A DNA stretch of 29,292 nt from Ichthyophthirius multifiliis (taxonomy: Eukaryota; Ciliophora; Oligohymenophorea; Hymenostomatida). The notes below the pieces were generated by a model that saw nothing but the letters and a program-made list of their open reading frames with translations, had not been told where the DNA came from and searched no databases. A program made the position numbers and the translations under genes. The first letter of the stretch is position 1; each line of letters opens with the position of its first letter. Shown one piece after another: positions 1 to 11,100 of the stretch. Location: the NCBI RefSeq assembly GCF_000220395.1, contig NW_004086689.1, forward strand, positions 1-29,292, read 5' to 3'.

Positions 1-1397
1 TATATAAATAAATATAAATATATGTATATATATTTATATTTATATTTATATTTATATTTATATTTATATTTATATTTATATTTTTTGTATTTTGTTTATT
101 TTTTTTTTATTATTATTTACTATAATAATATTTATATTGTGCTTTTTTTAGATTAATAATTTTTATTTAAAATTGTATTTTATATTTTTATAATCATTTA
201 ATTTAAATTATGTATTTATAAAATTTTAAGCAACAATAAAAATTAAATTTAATACCTATTTTTTTTATTAAACTAATTAATATTTCTTACTTTATTTTTC
301 ATGATCTTTTAAATATATTATAATTAAATTTTTTAATTAGAAAAATTTTTTTTTTTTTTTACAAAAATATAATTGATTTTACAAATTCATTCTAAAACAT
401 TCTATAATATATTTTATTTAAAGAAATTTTTGTTTCTAATTTGCATATTTTTTGTCTAATAAAATTATATTATTCTATTCATTATAATTAATTATTAATA
501 ATTTCTATAAAAATTAATTATTTTTTTTCAAACTATATTAATTATATTAAAAAGCTATGAATTATTTATTTAATATAATAACATTTAATATAATGTTTTT
601 CAAAAATCAATAATTATCTATAATATTTTTTTGTTTTATAAGAAATAATATAATAATAAATTATAAAATTATAGTTAAATACGAAAAACAATTTATTTAT
701 TATAAAAGAAATTATTTCACATTTATTTAAGATAAAAATTCAATAATTTTCTTTAAATGAAACTTTAACATAAAATAGTTTTTTATGTTAATTAAAAGCA
801 ATTAAATAAAAAATACAATTTCATGTGTAATTAAAATAATATAAAATCAGTAAAAAGTATATATATATTTTTTAATTAAAATTACTTATATATTTATTTT
901 TTTAAATTATAATATAAAATAAATAAAAGCTTATATTTTATAAAGAAAATACTTATAGATGTTTTGGATATTTTTAAATTAGAGCAGGTAAAAACTCACT
1001 TTTAAATTAATAAATTAAAATTTTTAAACTTCTAAAATATAGTATTAAAATATTAAATTTATGTTCATACGAAATTATAATTTTAAAGCATAATAAGTTG
1101 TTATTTTAGATTATTACGAATAAGATAAATTTTATTAAACTTTAAAAACATCTCTGTTAAATTTACTAAACAATTTTAAATATATAAAAATTAATAGGAT
1201 CTCAAGTACAAATTCATAAAATTATCTCTACAAGACATAGATTTTTTAAAATAAATTAAAATCTAAAGAATAAAATTATTAAAAAATATTAAGAAATATA
1301 AATATTATATATATATATATATAAATATTAATCATTTATATATACAAAAAAAATAAAAATATATTTAACAAAAATATATTTTTGAATGTATTATTTA
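1..1397. other. AT-rich intergenic spacer
   Basis: Almost pure A/T with many homopolymer runs and no reading frame on either strand that looks like protein. It opens with a TTTATA microsatellite (listed separately) and otherwise holds short AT dinucleotide runs, for example near 1308-1322. The downstream boundary is the TGA stop of the minus-strand gene at 1398. I see no tRNA-like or conserved non-coding element here. Confidence 0.7.
31..81. repeat. TTTATA hexanucleotide microsatellite
   Basis: About eight near-perfect tandem copies of TTTATA, flanked on the left by AT dinucleotide and TAAATA-like sequence and on the right by a T-rich run. This is a simple repeat in intergenic DNA. Its place at the window edge could mark an assembly boundary, but the sequence alone does not show that. 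Confidence 0.85.
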
Positions 1398-3313
1398 TCA
1401 GTACATAAATAGAATAATAATAAAAAGCAAACTAAAAAAGTTTAAAAATAAGGAATTTTATTTTTATATATTTTCATAGTTGATATTTTAACTATTTTTC
1501 TAATAATTATATTGAATTAATTCCTCATTATTTTTAAATACTTAGATTTAAATATTAGTTGATGCCATTTTAGTTTCTTCAATTTTTTAAAGATTTCTTG
1601 TAAAATCATAATCTCCGAATCCATCTCCTTAACCATAAGGGTTAGCTCCGTCAGGATATATGTTAAAATTCATCTAAATCTATGCATTATTGGAAGGATA
1701 AGGCAATCCTAGTTCAACATTAATAAACCCTGACCCATTATCTCTAAGGATTCTAAGCCTACTTTTTTTTCTATTTCTAGTTACTTTGGCCAAGGGAGTT
1801 AAATCCAAAACAATATCATCACCTAAGAAAAGAACCCTATTAAGTACTAAATCTTTTTTATAAGTTTTATCAACAAATTTAACTTATGTATACAAAAAGT
1901 CTCCTACAATATATTAATTATTATTTTTGAAACTCTCACAATCAGATGTCTCACAAAGGCTTCCATGCAAATCCAAATCAGCAATAATTACACAATAATC
2001 ACTTCCTTACATACACTTGTCAGTCTATTAAAGAGTTGTATCTATTTAGAAAGTTGTTACAGTGTCCCTGCTTGTATAAACAATAATCATAAACTTATGT
2101 ACCCTTAATGTCTATCTTATATTTCCAAGTTCAATTTGCATATTAATAACTTAATAAATAACGTTATCATATAATAACTTTGTGGAAAAAGCTAATTAAT
2201 AGATATCTATTAAAGCCACTTTTATAGAAGTTACATAGTTTTATTAATAATTCAAATATTTATTATCTACTAGTTAGTAGGTACCATCTTAATATTAAAA
2301 GAAAAGGGAAGAGTGTAAAGTTTCTTTGCATGGGTTCGATATGGTGTCTTTTGGCCAATAATACGATATTTAATTGAGAACAAAATTATTTCCATTTTCT
2401 TTATTTGACATACAATATGAAACTATTCGCAAATTTTAAATACTTTTATATAATTCAACATCACATTTTGTCAAATCTTCAATAGGCTTTGTTAAAATAG
2501 TCTCGCATTTAAATGGATTTTTAGAAACCAATACGTAATTTTTCGATATATCACATTAACAGAATATGTTTTGGACCATTATCGAATTAGGATCTATACA
2601 AGAAGTACATACCCCATTAGGATTTTCGCCTGAATCGCAATTACAACTTGCATGACACAGGTCACTTTTATATTAGGCAATTATTTTTAACTTTCTTATA
2701 CCCCAATTAAAATTATATGGATTAGTGTAAGCTGAATATATTTCAAATTCGAAGTTTTTATTTATATATGGAATTTATGCTTCTATAAATATAGGATATT
2801 AAGGAGATGATTTTAAACACCCAGGTACATTCTATTCTGGTTGCTGATCTCCTGTTGTAGCTGGCAGTCCTACTGCACTTGCTTTAAAATCTATTATTTT
2901 ATTTAATTAAATTAATATATTTGTAATTTTTTTTTTTTAGATAAATATTTAATTAATTTGCTTTTTAATAAAAAATCTATTTTTATATTACCTATTTTTT
3001 TGCTATTTATGTTTATTTATATAGTTTATAAATTAAATACTTCAAGTGCCCATAATTCAAATTGTATATTTAAATTTGTTTAATCTACAGTAGATTAATA
3101 AGATTTTTTAACTGAAGCTTCTCCTCCATTTGTATATATTGCTCCAAAAAATGTATTTACGCATGTCTATATAGATTACCTAATATTTTAATTTACAATC
3201 CATCCTTAGCTTTCTGAAAAGTTTGTCGTATCAAATTCATATGTAATTACCTAATTATTGCAATCGCAATATAGAATTAAAATTAATAACAATAAAAATT
3301 ATATGGATTTCAT
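1398..3313 (-). CDS. Secreted or GPI-anchored surface protein, one intron
   Basis: With TAA/TAG as Gln, exon 1 is 2992-3313 and exon 2 is 1398-2890, with a 101-nt GT..AG intron at 2891-2991. Lengths 322 and 1493 sum to 605 codons, with a split GAT (Asp) codon at the junction. The 604-residue product begins with a classic signal peptide (MKSIQFLLLILILYC). The next ~90 residues have alternating polar and aromatic residues suggestive of a beta-sandwich. A cysteine cluster follows around residues 180-250 (motifs such as CHASCNC and CTSC). The protein ends in a hydrophobic tail, FFSLLFIIILFMY, directly before TGA. A signal peptide plus a terminal hydrophobic tail with no cytoplasmic residues is the layout of GPI-anchored ciliate surface proteins. 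Anchoring is inferred, and a single membrane pass is the alternative. I do not recognise a named family, and it lacks the dense CxxC repeats of immobilisation antigens. Confidence 0.85.
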
Positions 3314-5236
3314 ATACAGGTAAAAAATTTTATTTTGAATATGATCCTTATATTTTTTTTAAAAAAAAAAAATTTAAATATTTTTTTTTTTTTTAATAGT
3401 TTTTGTTTACTATTGATTAAAATTATAAATAATTAATCATTATAAAAAAAACATTTTTATATTGTATTAAATAAAAAAAACTTAAAGTGATTTAACTTAA
3501 AATATACAATTGAATGATAATAATCTACTTATTATTTCAATTATAAAAAAAATGTTTTTATATATATGATAAATTAAATATAAATAAAAATATTTTAAAC
3601 AAAAAAAAATATTTTAAGAAAAATTAAATATTATAATTAAATAAATAAAAATATATTATTTATTAATTTCAGTTAGTTTTATTTTAAAATTAAATATAAA
3701 ATATATACACTCCTTTCTTATCATAATTAAAATTAGATATTTTTATTATCTAAAGATATAGATTTAGTTTTATTGATTTTCAACTACATATCAAAAGCTA
3801 AAAATAAATTTTCTATATAATTAATATAATTATTGACAAAAATATTATTATTAAAAAATATAAATTAACTTTTTTAAAATAGCAGAAATAATAATAAAAT
3901 ATACATTGGAATTATTTTCTTTTTTTTAAAAAAAATAATATTTTTTTATATTTACATATAATTATTGAATTAATATAATTATTATATTTTTATAATTATT
4001 TTATAAAAAAACGATTGAATTAAACATTAAAATCTCAATTAAAATGAAAGATTATACAAAAGTAATATATTATTTACATGTCGAAAATTAAAAATAGTAT
4101 ATTTAGAATTTTTTAATCTATTAATCGGAAATCAAAGGAAAATATTATTCGTATTTAAATAATTTGATAAAATTATTATTTATGCGTGTTTATTTAAAAT
4201 TTTGAAATTAATTATTTATTATATATCATTTTAAAATATCTTTAGTATTTTATTAATTGTATTTGTTATTAAACTAAATTTAATATTTTAATAAATTATC
4301 ACAAAATTTATAATTTTATTTTTAAAATTTTTATTTATACAAATTTCATTAATTAATATAATAATGCTTTTAAAATAAAGATTAAAATATCTAAAATTTT
4401 TTGCTTTTAATTCTTTAAATTAATAGTTTTTTATGATTATTATATTTGAATAATTTGTTAGTTTTATAATTCATATATATTTATAAAACACTAAAGGTAA
4501 TATATGGTTTATAATTTATATTTAATAAATTTCCAAAACCTTTTATTTTAATTAATAGTAAAATATGAAGATAATTAAATATTCTATTTTTAAAGTATTA
4601 ATTAAAATATTTACTTTATAAAAAAAATGAATTATAATATGTTTTAAATAATATAATAAATAAAGATAAATTTATTAAAATGGGAAGATAAATATTTTAT
4701 TTTTAAATTATTTGATATATTCTTTAAAAAAAAGAGAAAAAAATAATACTATTATTTAAATAATAAAAATAAATTTAGCATTATTAATAATATTATATTT
4801 ATTTATAATTTATTTTAGAACCGAAACATTTTTATTGTAAATATTAATATAACATATTTTACTTAAGCACTTTTATTAAAAATAATATTTGGGATTAGAA
4901 TTTTATAAACAAAATAATTTTTTATATTTTTTTTAATAAATAAAAATTATAATAATATTTTTTCATTTTTGTAATATATATTTAAAACATATAGTAATGT
5001 CATAAATTTAATTTTTTTTTTTTACTTATATTTTGTAAACTTATAAAATATTCTATTATTTAAAATTATTAATATTTTAATTAAAACTATTTATTAAATT
5101 TAAAATCCATTTTTATGAAAAATTCTAAATATTTTTATTGTATATATTATAAAAAAGCCTATATAAATTAAAATTCTTAATATAATTTTTATAAATTTTT
5201 TTTTTGTAATATAATTTTTAATAAAAAAAATAACTA
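3314..5236. other. AT-rich intergenic region between divergent genes
   Basis: About 1.9 kb separating the start of the minus-strand gene (3313) from the plus-strand start (5237), so promoters for both must lie here. Composition is close to pure A/T with long A and T runs. No frame shows a recognisable protein and I see no tRNA-like fold or distinctive repeat. Confidence 0.65.
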
Positions 5237-6387
5237 ATGGCTTCTTGCTTAAATTGGTAACTTTTAAACATTTTAATTTAAGTTTTATTTATTAAATAAA
5301 ATAAGTAATAAATAATTAGAAAAAGATAAAATAGAAACGCATTAAGCATATTGCTTCAAAAATATATTGAAATGTGGCATTTGTAATGAATTTTATGATA
5401 AAAGAGAACCCGAAGAACATTTAGAAAGCCATATATTAGTATATTTTATTTTTAAATAAAATAAAAAGAAATAAAAAAAAAAATTAAAAAAAATATTAAA
5501 TATTAAAAAGGTAAAATGTTAATTTTGTAATAAAGAATTAGAATAATAATAAATTGTAAAACATAAATAAAATGAATGCTAAAATAGACCAAAGTTTTGT
5601 AGGTTTTGTGAAACTGATATTCTTAGAGATTAATTTTAAAATCATGTAGTTATGTGCAGTTCTAGAACAAAGTCATGTATAAAATGCAATAAAAATATAA
5701 TATTGAGAGGTATTAATTATTTATTAATATAAAATAATATATTTTTTTAAATTTTTTTTTTTAATTTTTTTATATAGATATATTTATAATTTTTTAATTT
5801 TTATATATTTTTTTTTTTTTTCTATTAAGGATGGGATGATCATGAAGCTATTTGTTTTAATATAAAATAAATAAATAATAGTAAAAATATTGAAGAAAAT
5901 ATTATTAAAGCTAATTTTTAAAGAAATTAATTATAATAATAAAATAATAATTTTTAGAAAGTTTAATAAAGTTAGTATAATTATGATGATAGTAATTAAG
6001 ATGAATATGATTATTAAAATAATGATGATGAATATGAATTTTAATATGAAAATGATTAAAGTGATAATGAGAATAATTAAAATGATGATGACTATGATGA
6101 GGATGAATACGAGGACGAGGATGAGGACGAGGATTACGAAATTTAATAAATAATAAAAAACAAAAATAATATGTAAAATAAGAAAATAGACTAAAAAAAA
6201 AAATATTAAGATAAAATTATTAAATAGTAATAGAAATTAGAATAGTGTATAAATATTTTTATTCATTATTTTTTAATTTTACTAAAAAAAAAAAGAAAAA
6301 AAAAATTAAAAGTAAAAGTAAAGTTATAATGATGATTATGATGAAGAATTATAAAAAGTAATTGAAATGTCTAAAACACACTAATGA
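5237..6387 (+). CDS. XAF1/TRAF-type zinc-finger protein with acidic tract and C-terminal UIM
   Basis: Exons 5237-5256, 5306-5438, 5511-5709, 5830-6244 and 6324-6387 join in phase to 277 codons (276 residues). Residues 1-126 hold five consecutive fingers: C4-C7-H19-C23, C30-C33-H45-H49, C54-C57-H69-C74, C81-C84-H96-C100 and C107-C110-H122-C126. This spacing is that of XIAP-associated factor 1 and TRAF-type fingers. A Gln/Asn-rich linker and a strongly acidic Asp/Glu/Tyr tract (about residues 165-210) follow. The last 15 residues, DEELQKVIEMSKTHQ, match the ubiquitin-interacting motif (acidic cluster, hydrophobic, Ala/Val-Ile, Ser). The very short first exon is supported because it supplies the first CxxC and the split codon restores Cys7. 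The last intron (6245-6323) is the least certain: its donor is GTGTAT, and an alternative donor lies at 6171. Function is inferred to be a ubiquitin-linked adaptor. No catalytic domain is visible. Confidence 0.85.
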
Positions 6388-6748
6388 TCAAATGGTTAAA
6401 AAACAAAATTAGTGTAAATAATTTTAAAAAATATTAATAAATAAAAAAAATTATATTTATGTTTAGTACTTATATATTTAATTTAATTAAAAATTTTTTA
6501 CTTTGTTTAATAATAAATAAATTTAGAAATTTTATTTTTTACTTTAAATATATTTAAAATTAACTTAAACTTTTAATATATATAATTTATTGTAATTATT
6601 AAAATAAAATTTTCATTATTATTCTATAAAATTTCTTATTTTTTTTTTATATTTTTATTTAGATGTTTATATCTTTATTTTATTATTTATAAAAGAATCT
6701 TTATTTATTTAATTTTTATTTTTTATCCAAATTAAAAAAATAAGACAG
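6388..6748 (+). other. AT-rich spacer, possibly a 5' exon and intron of the next gene
   Basis: Short AT-rich stretch between two plus-strand genes. An ATG at 6459 followed by a GT donor at 6466, with a CAG acceptor ending at 6748, would splice in correct phase into the long open frame that carries the membrane segment of the next gene. It would, however, make a 283-nt intron, much longer than any other intron here. Nothing else is visible. Confidence 0.35.
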
Positions 6749-6757
6749 GCAAATAAA

Positions 6758-7643
6758 ATGTTCAAAAATATTTAAAAATTAAATTTTCATTTAAAAGCAT
6801 TTATAAAATTGCAAAATAAACCAAATAATAATTTTATTTTTTGGAAAAATACGATATTACAAGAAAACAGATTAACTAACATAAGATTACAAATAAATCA
6901 TAAAAAAAATATTTTTTTTCACAATAAATAGATTCTGAATAAATATCAAAAAAACCATTATTAATATTATTATTTGGATTTTTAAGCACTATAAGCTTAG
7001 GATATTTTCTCTACCAAAGAAAAAAGTAAAATGAATTAAAATATAAATATGAAATATTAGAAAAATTGAAAGTATTCAAAGAAAATTATGAGAAAAATCC
7101 TTCTTTTTATTCAGTAGAAGAAATGAAAAAAATAATAAACGAATTTATTGTAGAAAACGTAATTATTTGTATAGACTAAAAGACAAATAATGATTTGAGA
7201 AAAATTATGATTGAACTATGTAAAAATTATCCAAATGAAAAAGAATTTTAGTTTTTTTGTAGTGAAGTAATTGAAATTGAAAAGAGAATAGGATATTTAA
7301 AATCTACTATTCTTTTAGATAGAGATTATATTGATAGAGTTCTTATTCAATAAATGACACTTAGTTGCTAAAGATATGGACATTAAAATAATTTTTTTAT
7401 GATTAATTCTATGATAAATGTGTTAAATTTAGCTACGATAATAAATATGAATTAGCTTAAGAATGCTTTAAAGGATATTTAAATTAAAAAACTTAGAAAA
7501 AGTAAAGAGCAATAGTTTAATTAGTTAAATTACATTTAAATAATCAAAATGAAGAAATGGCCAATAAAATTGTAATGGATTAAATTAGTAAGGAAATTTC
7601 TAATAATGATAAAGAATAATTAATGAAACTTATTTAAAAATGA
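6758..7643 (+). CDS. Single-pass, possibly mitochondrial membrane protein of unknown function; frame change inside
   Basis: Ciliate-code reading gives a basic N-terminus, then a membrane segment (PLLILLFGFLSTISLGYF, about 6955-7008). A Lys/Glu-rich, probably helical soluble domain follows, ending at TGA 7641-7643. Two starts compete. The ATG at 6758 begins a Lys/Asn-rich, presequence-like segment, but in a frame one base off the membrane segment, and no GT donor lies between to fix that. Alternatively the membrane frame is open from far upstream and could be reached by splicing from an ATG at 6459. Independently, the frame moves by -1 near the T7 run at 7392-7398. Upstream reads ..LSCQRYGHQNNF and downstream reads FYDQFYDKCVKFSYDNKYEL.., both good protein. 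No intron explains this. I do not recognise the family. A basic leader followed by one membrane segment suggests a mitochondrial inner-membrane protein, which is inference only. Confidence 0.55.
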
Positions 7644-8189
7644 TGACAAATTATTTTTTTAAATATTTATAATATTATTTAAATAAAAAGTCTATTATAT
7701 ATATATTTATTTTGCTTCTTAAAATAATTTAAAAATTTAACTCTTGTATAAAATAATAACTAATTTATAAATTTCATAATAAATATTATGAAAATTTATT
7801 TAAAAATAAATAATCAACTTTTTAATTTTTTCTGCTTTATAAGATAAATTTTTAATATAAAGAATTTTATTCTTTTTTATTGTTTATTTACTTCCAATTT
7901 TACAAAGAATTCTTTTATTATATACAAATTATTCCAAAATGTTATTTAAATTATTTATTAAAAAAACTTGTCATTAGATTTAAAAATATAGTAAAATAAA
8001 ATTAAAATAATATATTTTATATATTTATATATAATAAAATTATACTATAATATACAAAAAAATTATTTATGTTATAAGATAAAATAAAATTGAAAAATAT
8101 AGCTTAAGTTTAAAAAATATTTATAATGTATATATATATCTAATTATTTAATATATTAATTTTTAATTATTTTGTTAATTTTGATTTTT
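7644..8189. other. AT-rich intergenic region between convergent genes
   Basis: About 550 bp between the stop of the plus-strand gene and the stop of the minus-strand calcium channel. It must contain both 3' ends. Only AT-rich, low-complexity sequence is seen, with no further coding signal and no strong hairpin. Confidence 0.65.
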
Positions 8190-11100
8190 TCACAATTTTA
8201 ACGATTAGTTTATAGGAAACCAAGAAATATCCTATTGTATATATTTTTCATAAACATAAGTTTCAGTTCCATCATAATCACTTTAATTTTTAATTTTTAG
8301 ATGTATTAAATAAAATAAGTAATTCCAAACATTGTGTTATTTATTTTAATGCTTACTAAAACTAATTCCTTTATTTTCAAATTCGCTTCTTTCTATATTA
8401 CATATAAAGCATTTATTTTTTCTATCCTAATCTATATAAAATAATAAATATTTTATTTATTTATTTATTTTTTAAAAAAAAAAACCTTAAAATCTTTTTG
8501 CATCTCTTAATTCAGCAAAAGAATCAATTATAATACCAAAAATAATATTAAGTAAGATAATAATGATGAAGATAAAAAATGACAAATCAAAGAAAAGTCT
8601 TGAAATATATTCATCATTCCCTTATTCAGGTGAAGGATATAAAAACACATCACCTATCCCTCCCCCGTTTCTGAGCCCCATATCTAAGAAAATAAGTAGA
8701 CAATCTTTTGCATTTTTACAAATAGGAAGGGTCTTATCATCTCCATAATAAATGAGTGAATCTTTTATAGAAGGAATGAAATAAGCAAGCATAGCATAAA
8801 TATAAATAACTACGATTCCCAAAACAACAGTCATTACAAGCTATATAATATTCTAAGTAATTGCTTTAGTAACATTTTATAATACTGTAGAACGTTAAAT
8901 AATATCTAAAAGTAATAAGGAATAAAAAAATTTATTGATTATCATTCCACATAAAGAGAATAAAATATAAACTAGAAGATATACGGAATTAGTATTTAAA
9001 ATAATTTCATAGGAAATGAACAAAATTTTGATTATTATATTTTATCTGTCCATTTTTAATTTAAAAAATTTGTTTTAGATTATTTTGTACTCTAATGGCA
9101 TTTAAAAAATATTCCAAACAATAAAAACTGCTATTGAGATTATCAAGTTTAATAATTAAAATATATTCTAAATGTTTTATGAGTTATTTTCATATTCAAA
9201 TATTTCTATAAGTAATGTTAAATTTATTAATAAAGTTATTGTAAAATTAATATTCCTAAATAAAGCTAAATAACTAAGATTAAAGTACAAACCTAAAGCA
9301 TTTAATTTTAAAAACTATTCCATTTCGTTTAAAAAGTTTTCTTTTTAGCTTAATAAGCCGTTTATTTTTTCAGTAGAACCTTCTCTGTTTACATTTTAGA
9401 TGAATTTGTTCATTGTTATAGTACTCAGGTATTTTGTTATTGGATGTTTTCGGAAATATATTTTTTACAAGTTGTTTTTTTAGTTTACTATTTCTATTGA
9501 ACATGTATTAATTTGCATAAAAATTAAGGCGTTTCTTATTTCATGTTCTTGACTGTTATTTTAGTTTAGAAGTTATTCTAATGAATAATTGTATTTTTAT
9601 TTAAAACTTTTATCAAGGAATTTTTAATTTTTCAAAAGCATATATGTTTCAAAAGCTTTTATTTTAATATAAAAAATGTTAATATATATATATAAATATA
9701 AAATTATAATTATAAAATACCTTCAGTAATAATTAAATTAGCTTTTTCGTAAAGCATAGCATTATTATAAGTTTTACTAGTATTTTTATTTTAATTTTTG
9801 AGATCAAAATCTATAGTTTCTGGTTTATATAAAGTTGAATTTTTTAAAAAAAGTTTTTCATCTTCTGAGCATAAACTCTAAAATTAATTTTAATTATTAA
9901 TAATTATATCTTAATTATTTTTAATTTCGCTATTAGCCAAAAAGATTCTTAACCCTTAATGAAAATTACTAATTTTTTTCATATATTCATTATAAAGTTT
10001 ATAATTGAAAGCAATTTTTTCAATCATTAATGTAGGATCAATATATAGCGAAATTTTATTAATAATATATGGATCTTAATTAATATCGTATAAGTTTCTC
10101 AAAATAAGCATAATTTTTTAATTGAACTCTGTTTTAAATACGCTCATTTTATTTCTACTATTAATATCATATTAAAGATCTTCCAAGTTTTCCAAAAGAT
10201 TCGTATTGCATAGAAAAAGTTAATTTTACTCGCAAGGCCCTTAAATCCATTCAATAAGCGTATCTAATATTTTTATTCCCATTTAAAGATTATCATCTTA
10301 TATAATAAGTGAGTATTTCCCAAAAATATCCGTTAGAATTAAAAGCATGTTTATATTGTTATTTTTTATTGAACCATCTTCATTTATTTATTACTTTAGG
10401 AAGCATTGCATTGGATAGTAGTGATTTTCTGTTGAAAGTCTAAGAAGCTCGAGTATCTTTACACATATATCTAGCTTTACGAAAATAATTTTTTTAAAAT
10501 GAAATTAAGAGTTCACATCTTAATGGGAATTATTTGAAATAAAACTCATATTTTTAGTCTTTTCTTTTTGGCTTTTCACATATTCTTTGAAATAATTGAA
10601 GTTTGTTTATAAATATCGGTTTATTTCTACAAGAAAACTATTTTCTTTATCTTATAATAAATATTAATATAAAGATTCTTATATATCTTTATTTCCTTCT
10701 TCAATAAAATCGATTAAACATTTAATATATTCCAATTTCATCTATGTATCTTATTCTACTATTATTATATTACAAAGGAAATCCAGAAAACCCATTGAAA
10801 TAAGATCTTTTTGAATTGATTAATTTGTTTCTAAATCTTACTTAAAGTTAGATATTTTTCTTAAAATTTTCATAGAGTTCATTCTTGTGTTTGTTTGAAT
10901 TTAATCACAACTCAAAACTGCTATAAAGCTTTATATAATGGACCTGAATTTATATTTATCTTGCATTCTTATTGTAATTAAGAGATATATTAATTATTCA
11001 AGCTCTATATTATGTTCTTATTCTATAAAAATTTAATCGAATATAATTTAAACTGTTTATTTTTAATTTTAAATTTAAGAATTAATTATATTTTATCCAA

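Noticed and set aside
2330-2345. GGTTCGAT-like string resembling a tRNA B box
   Set aside because: It lies in coding sequence of the surface protein, and no A box, cloverleaf or acceptor stem can be formed around it.
5890-6153. Plus-strand standard-code ORF rich in Met, Ile and Asn
   Set aside because: It is a shadow in another frame of the Asp/Glu/Asn/Tyr tract of the zinc-finger gene, whose correct frame is set by the five fingers and in-phase introns.
8622-8834. Short minus-strand ORF taken as its own small membrane protein
   Set aside because: It is the pore region of the IP3R and is only delimited by a Gln TAA codon and an internal Met.
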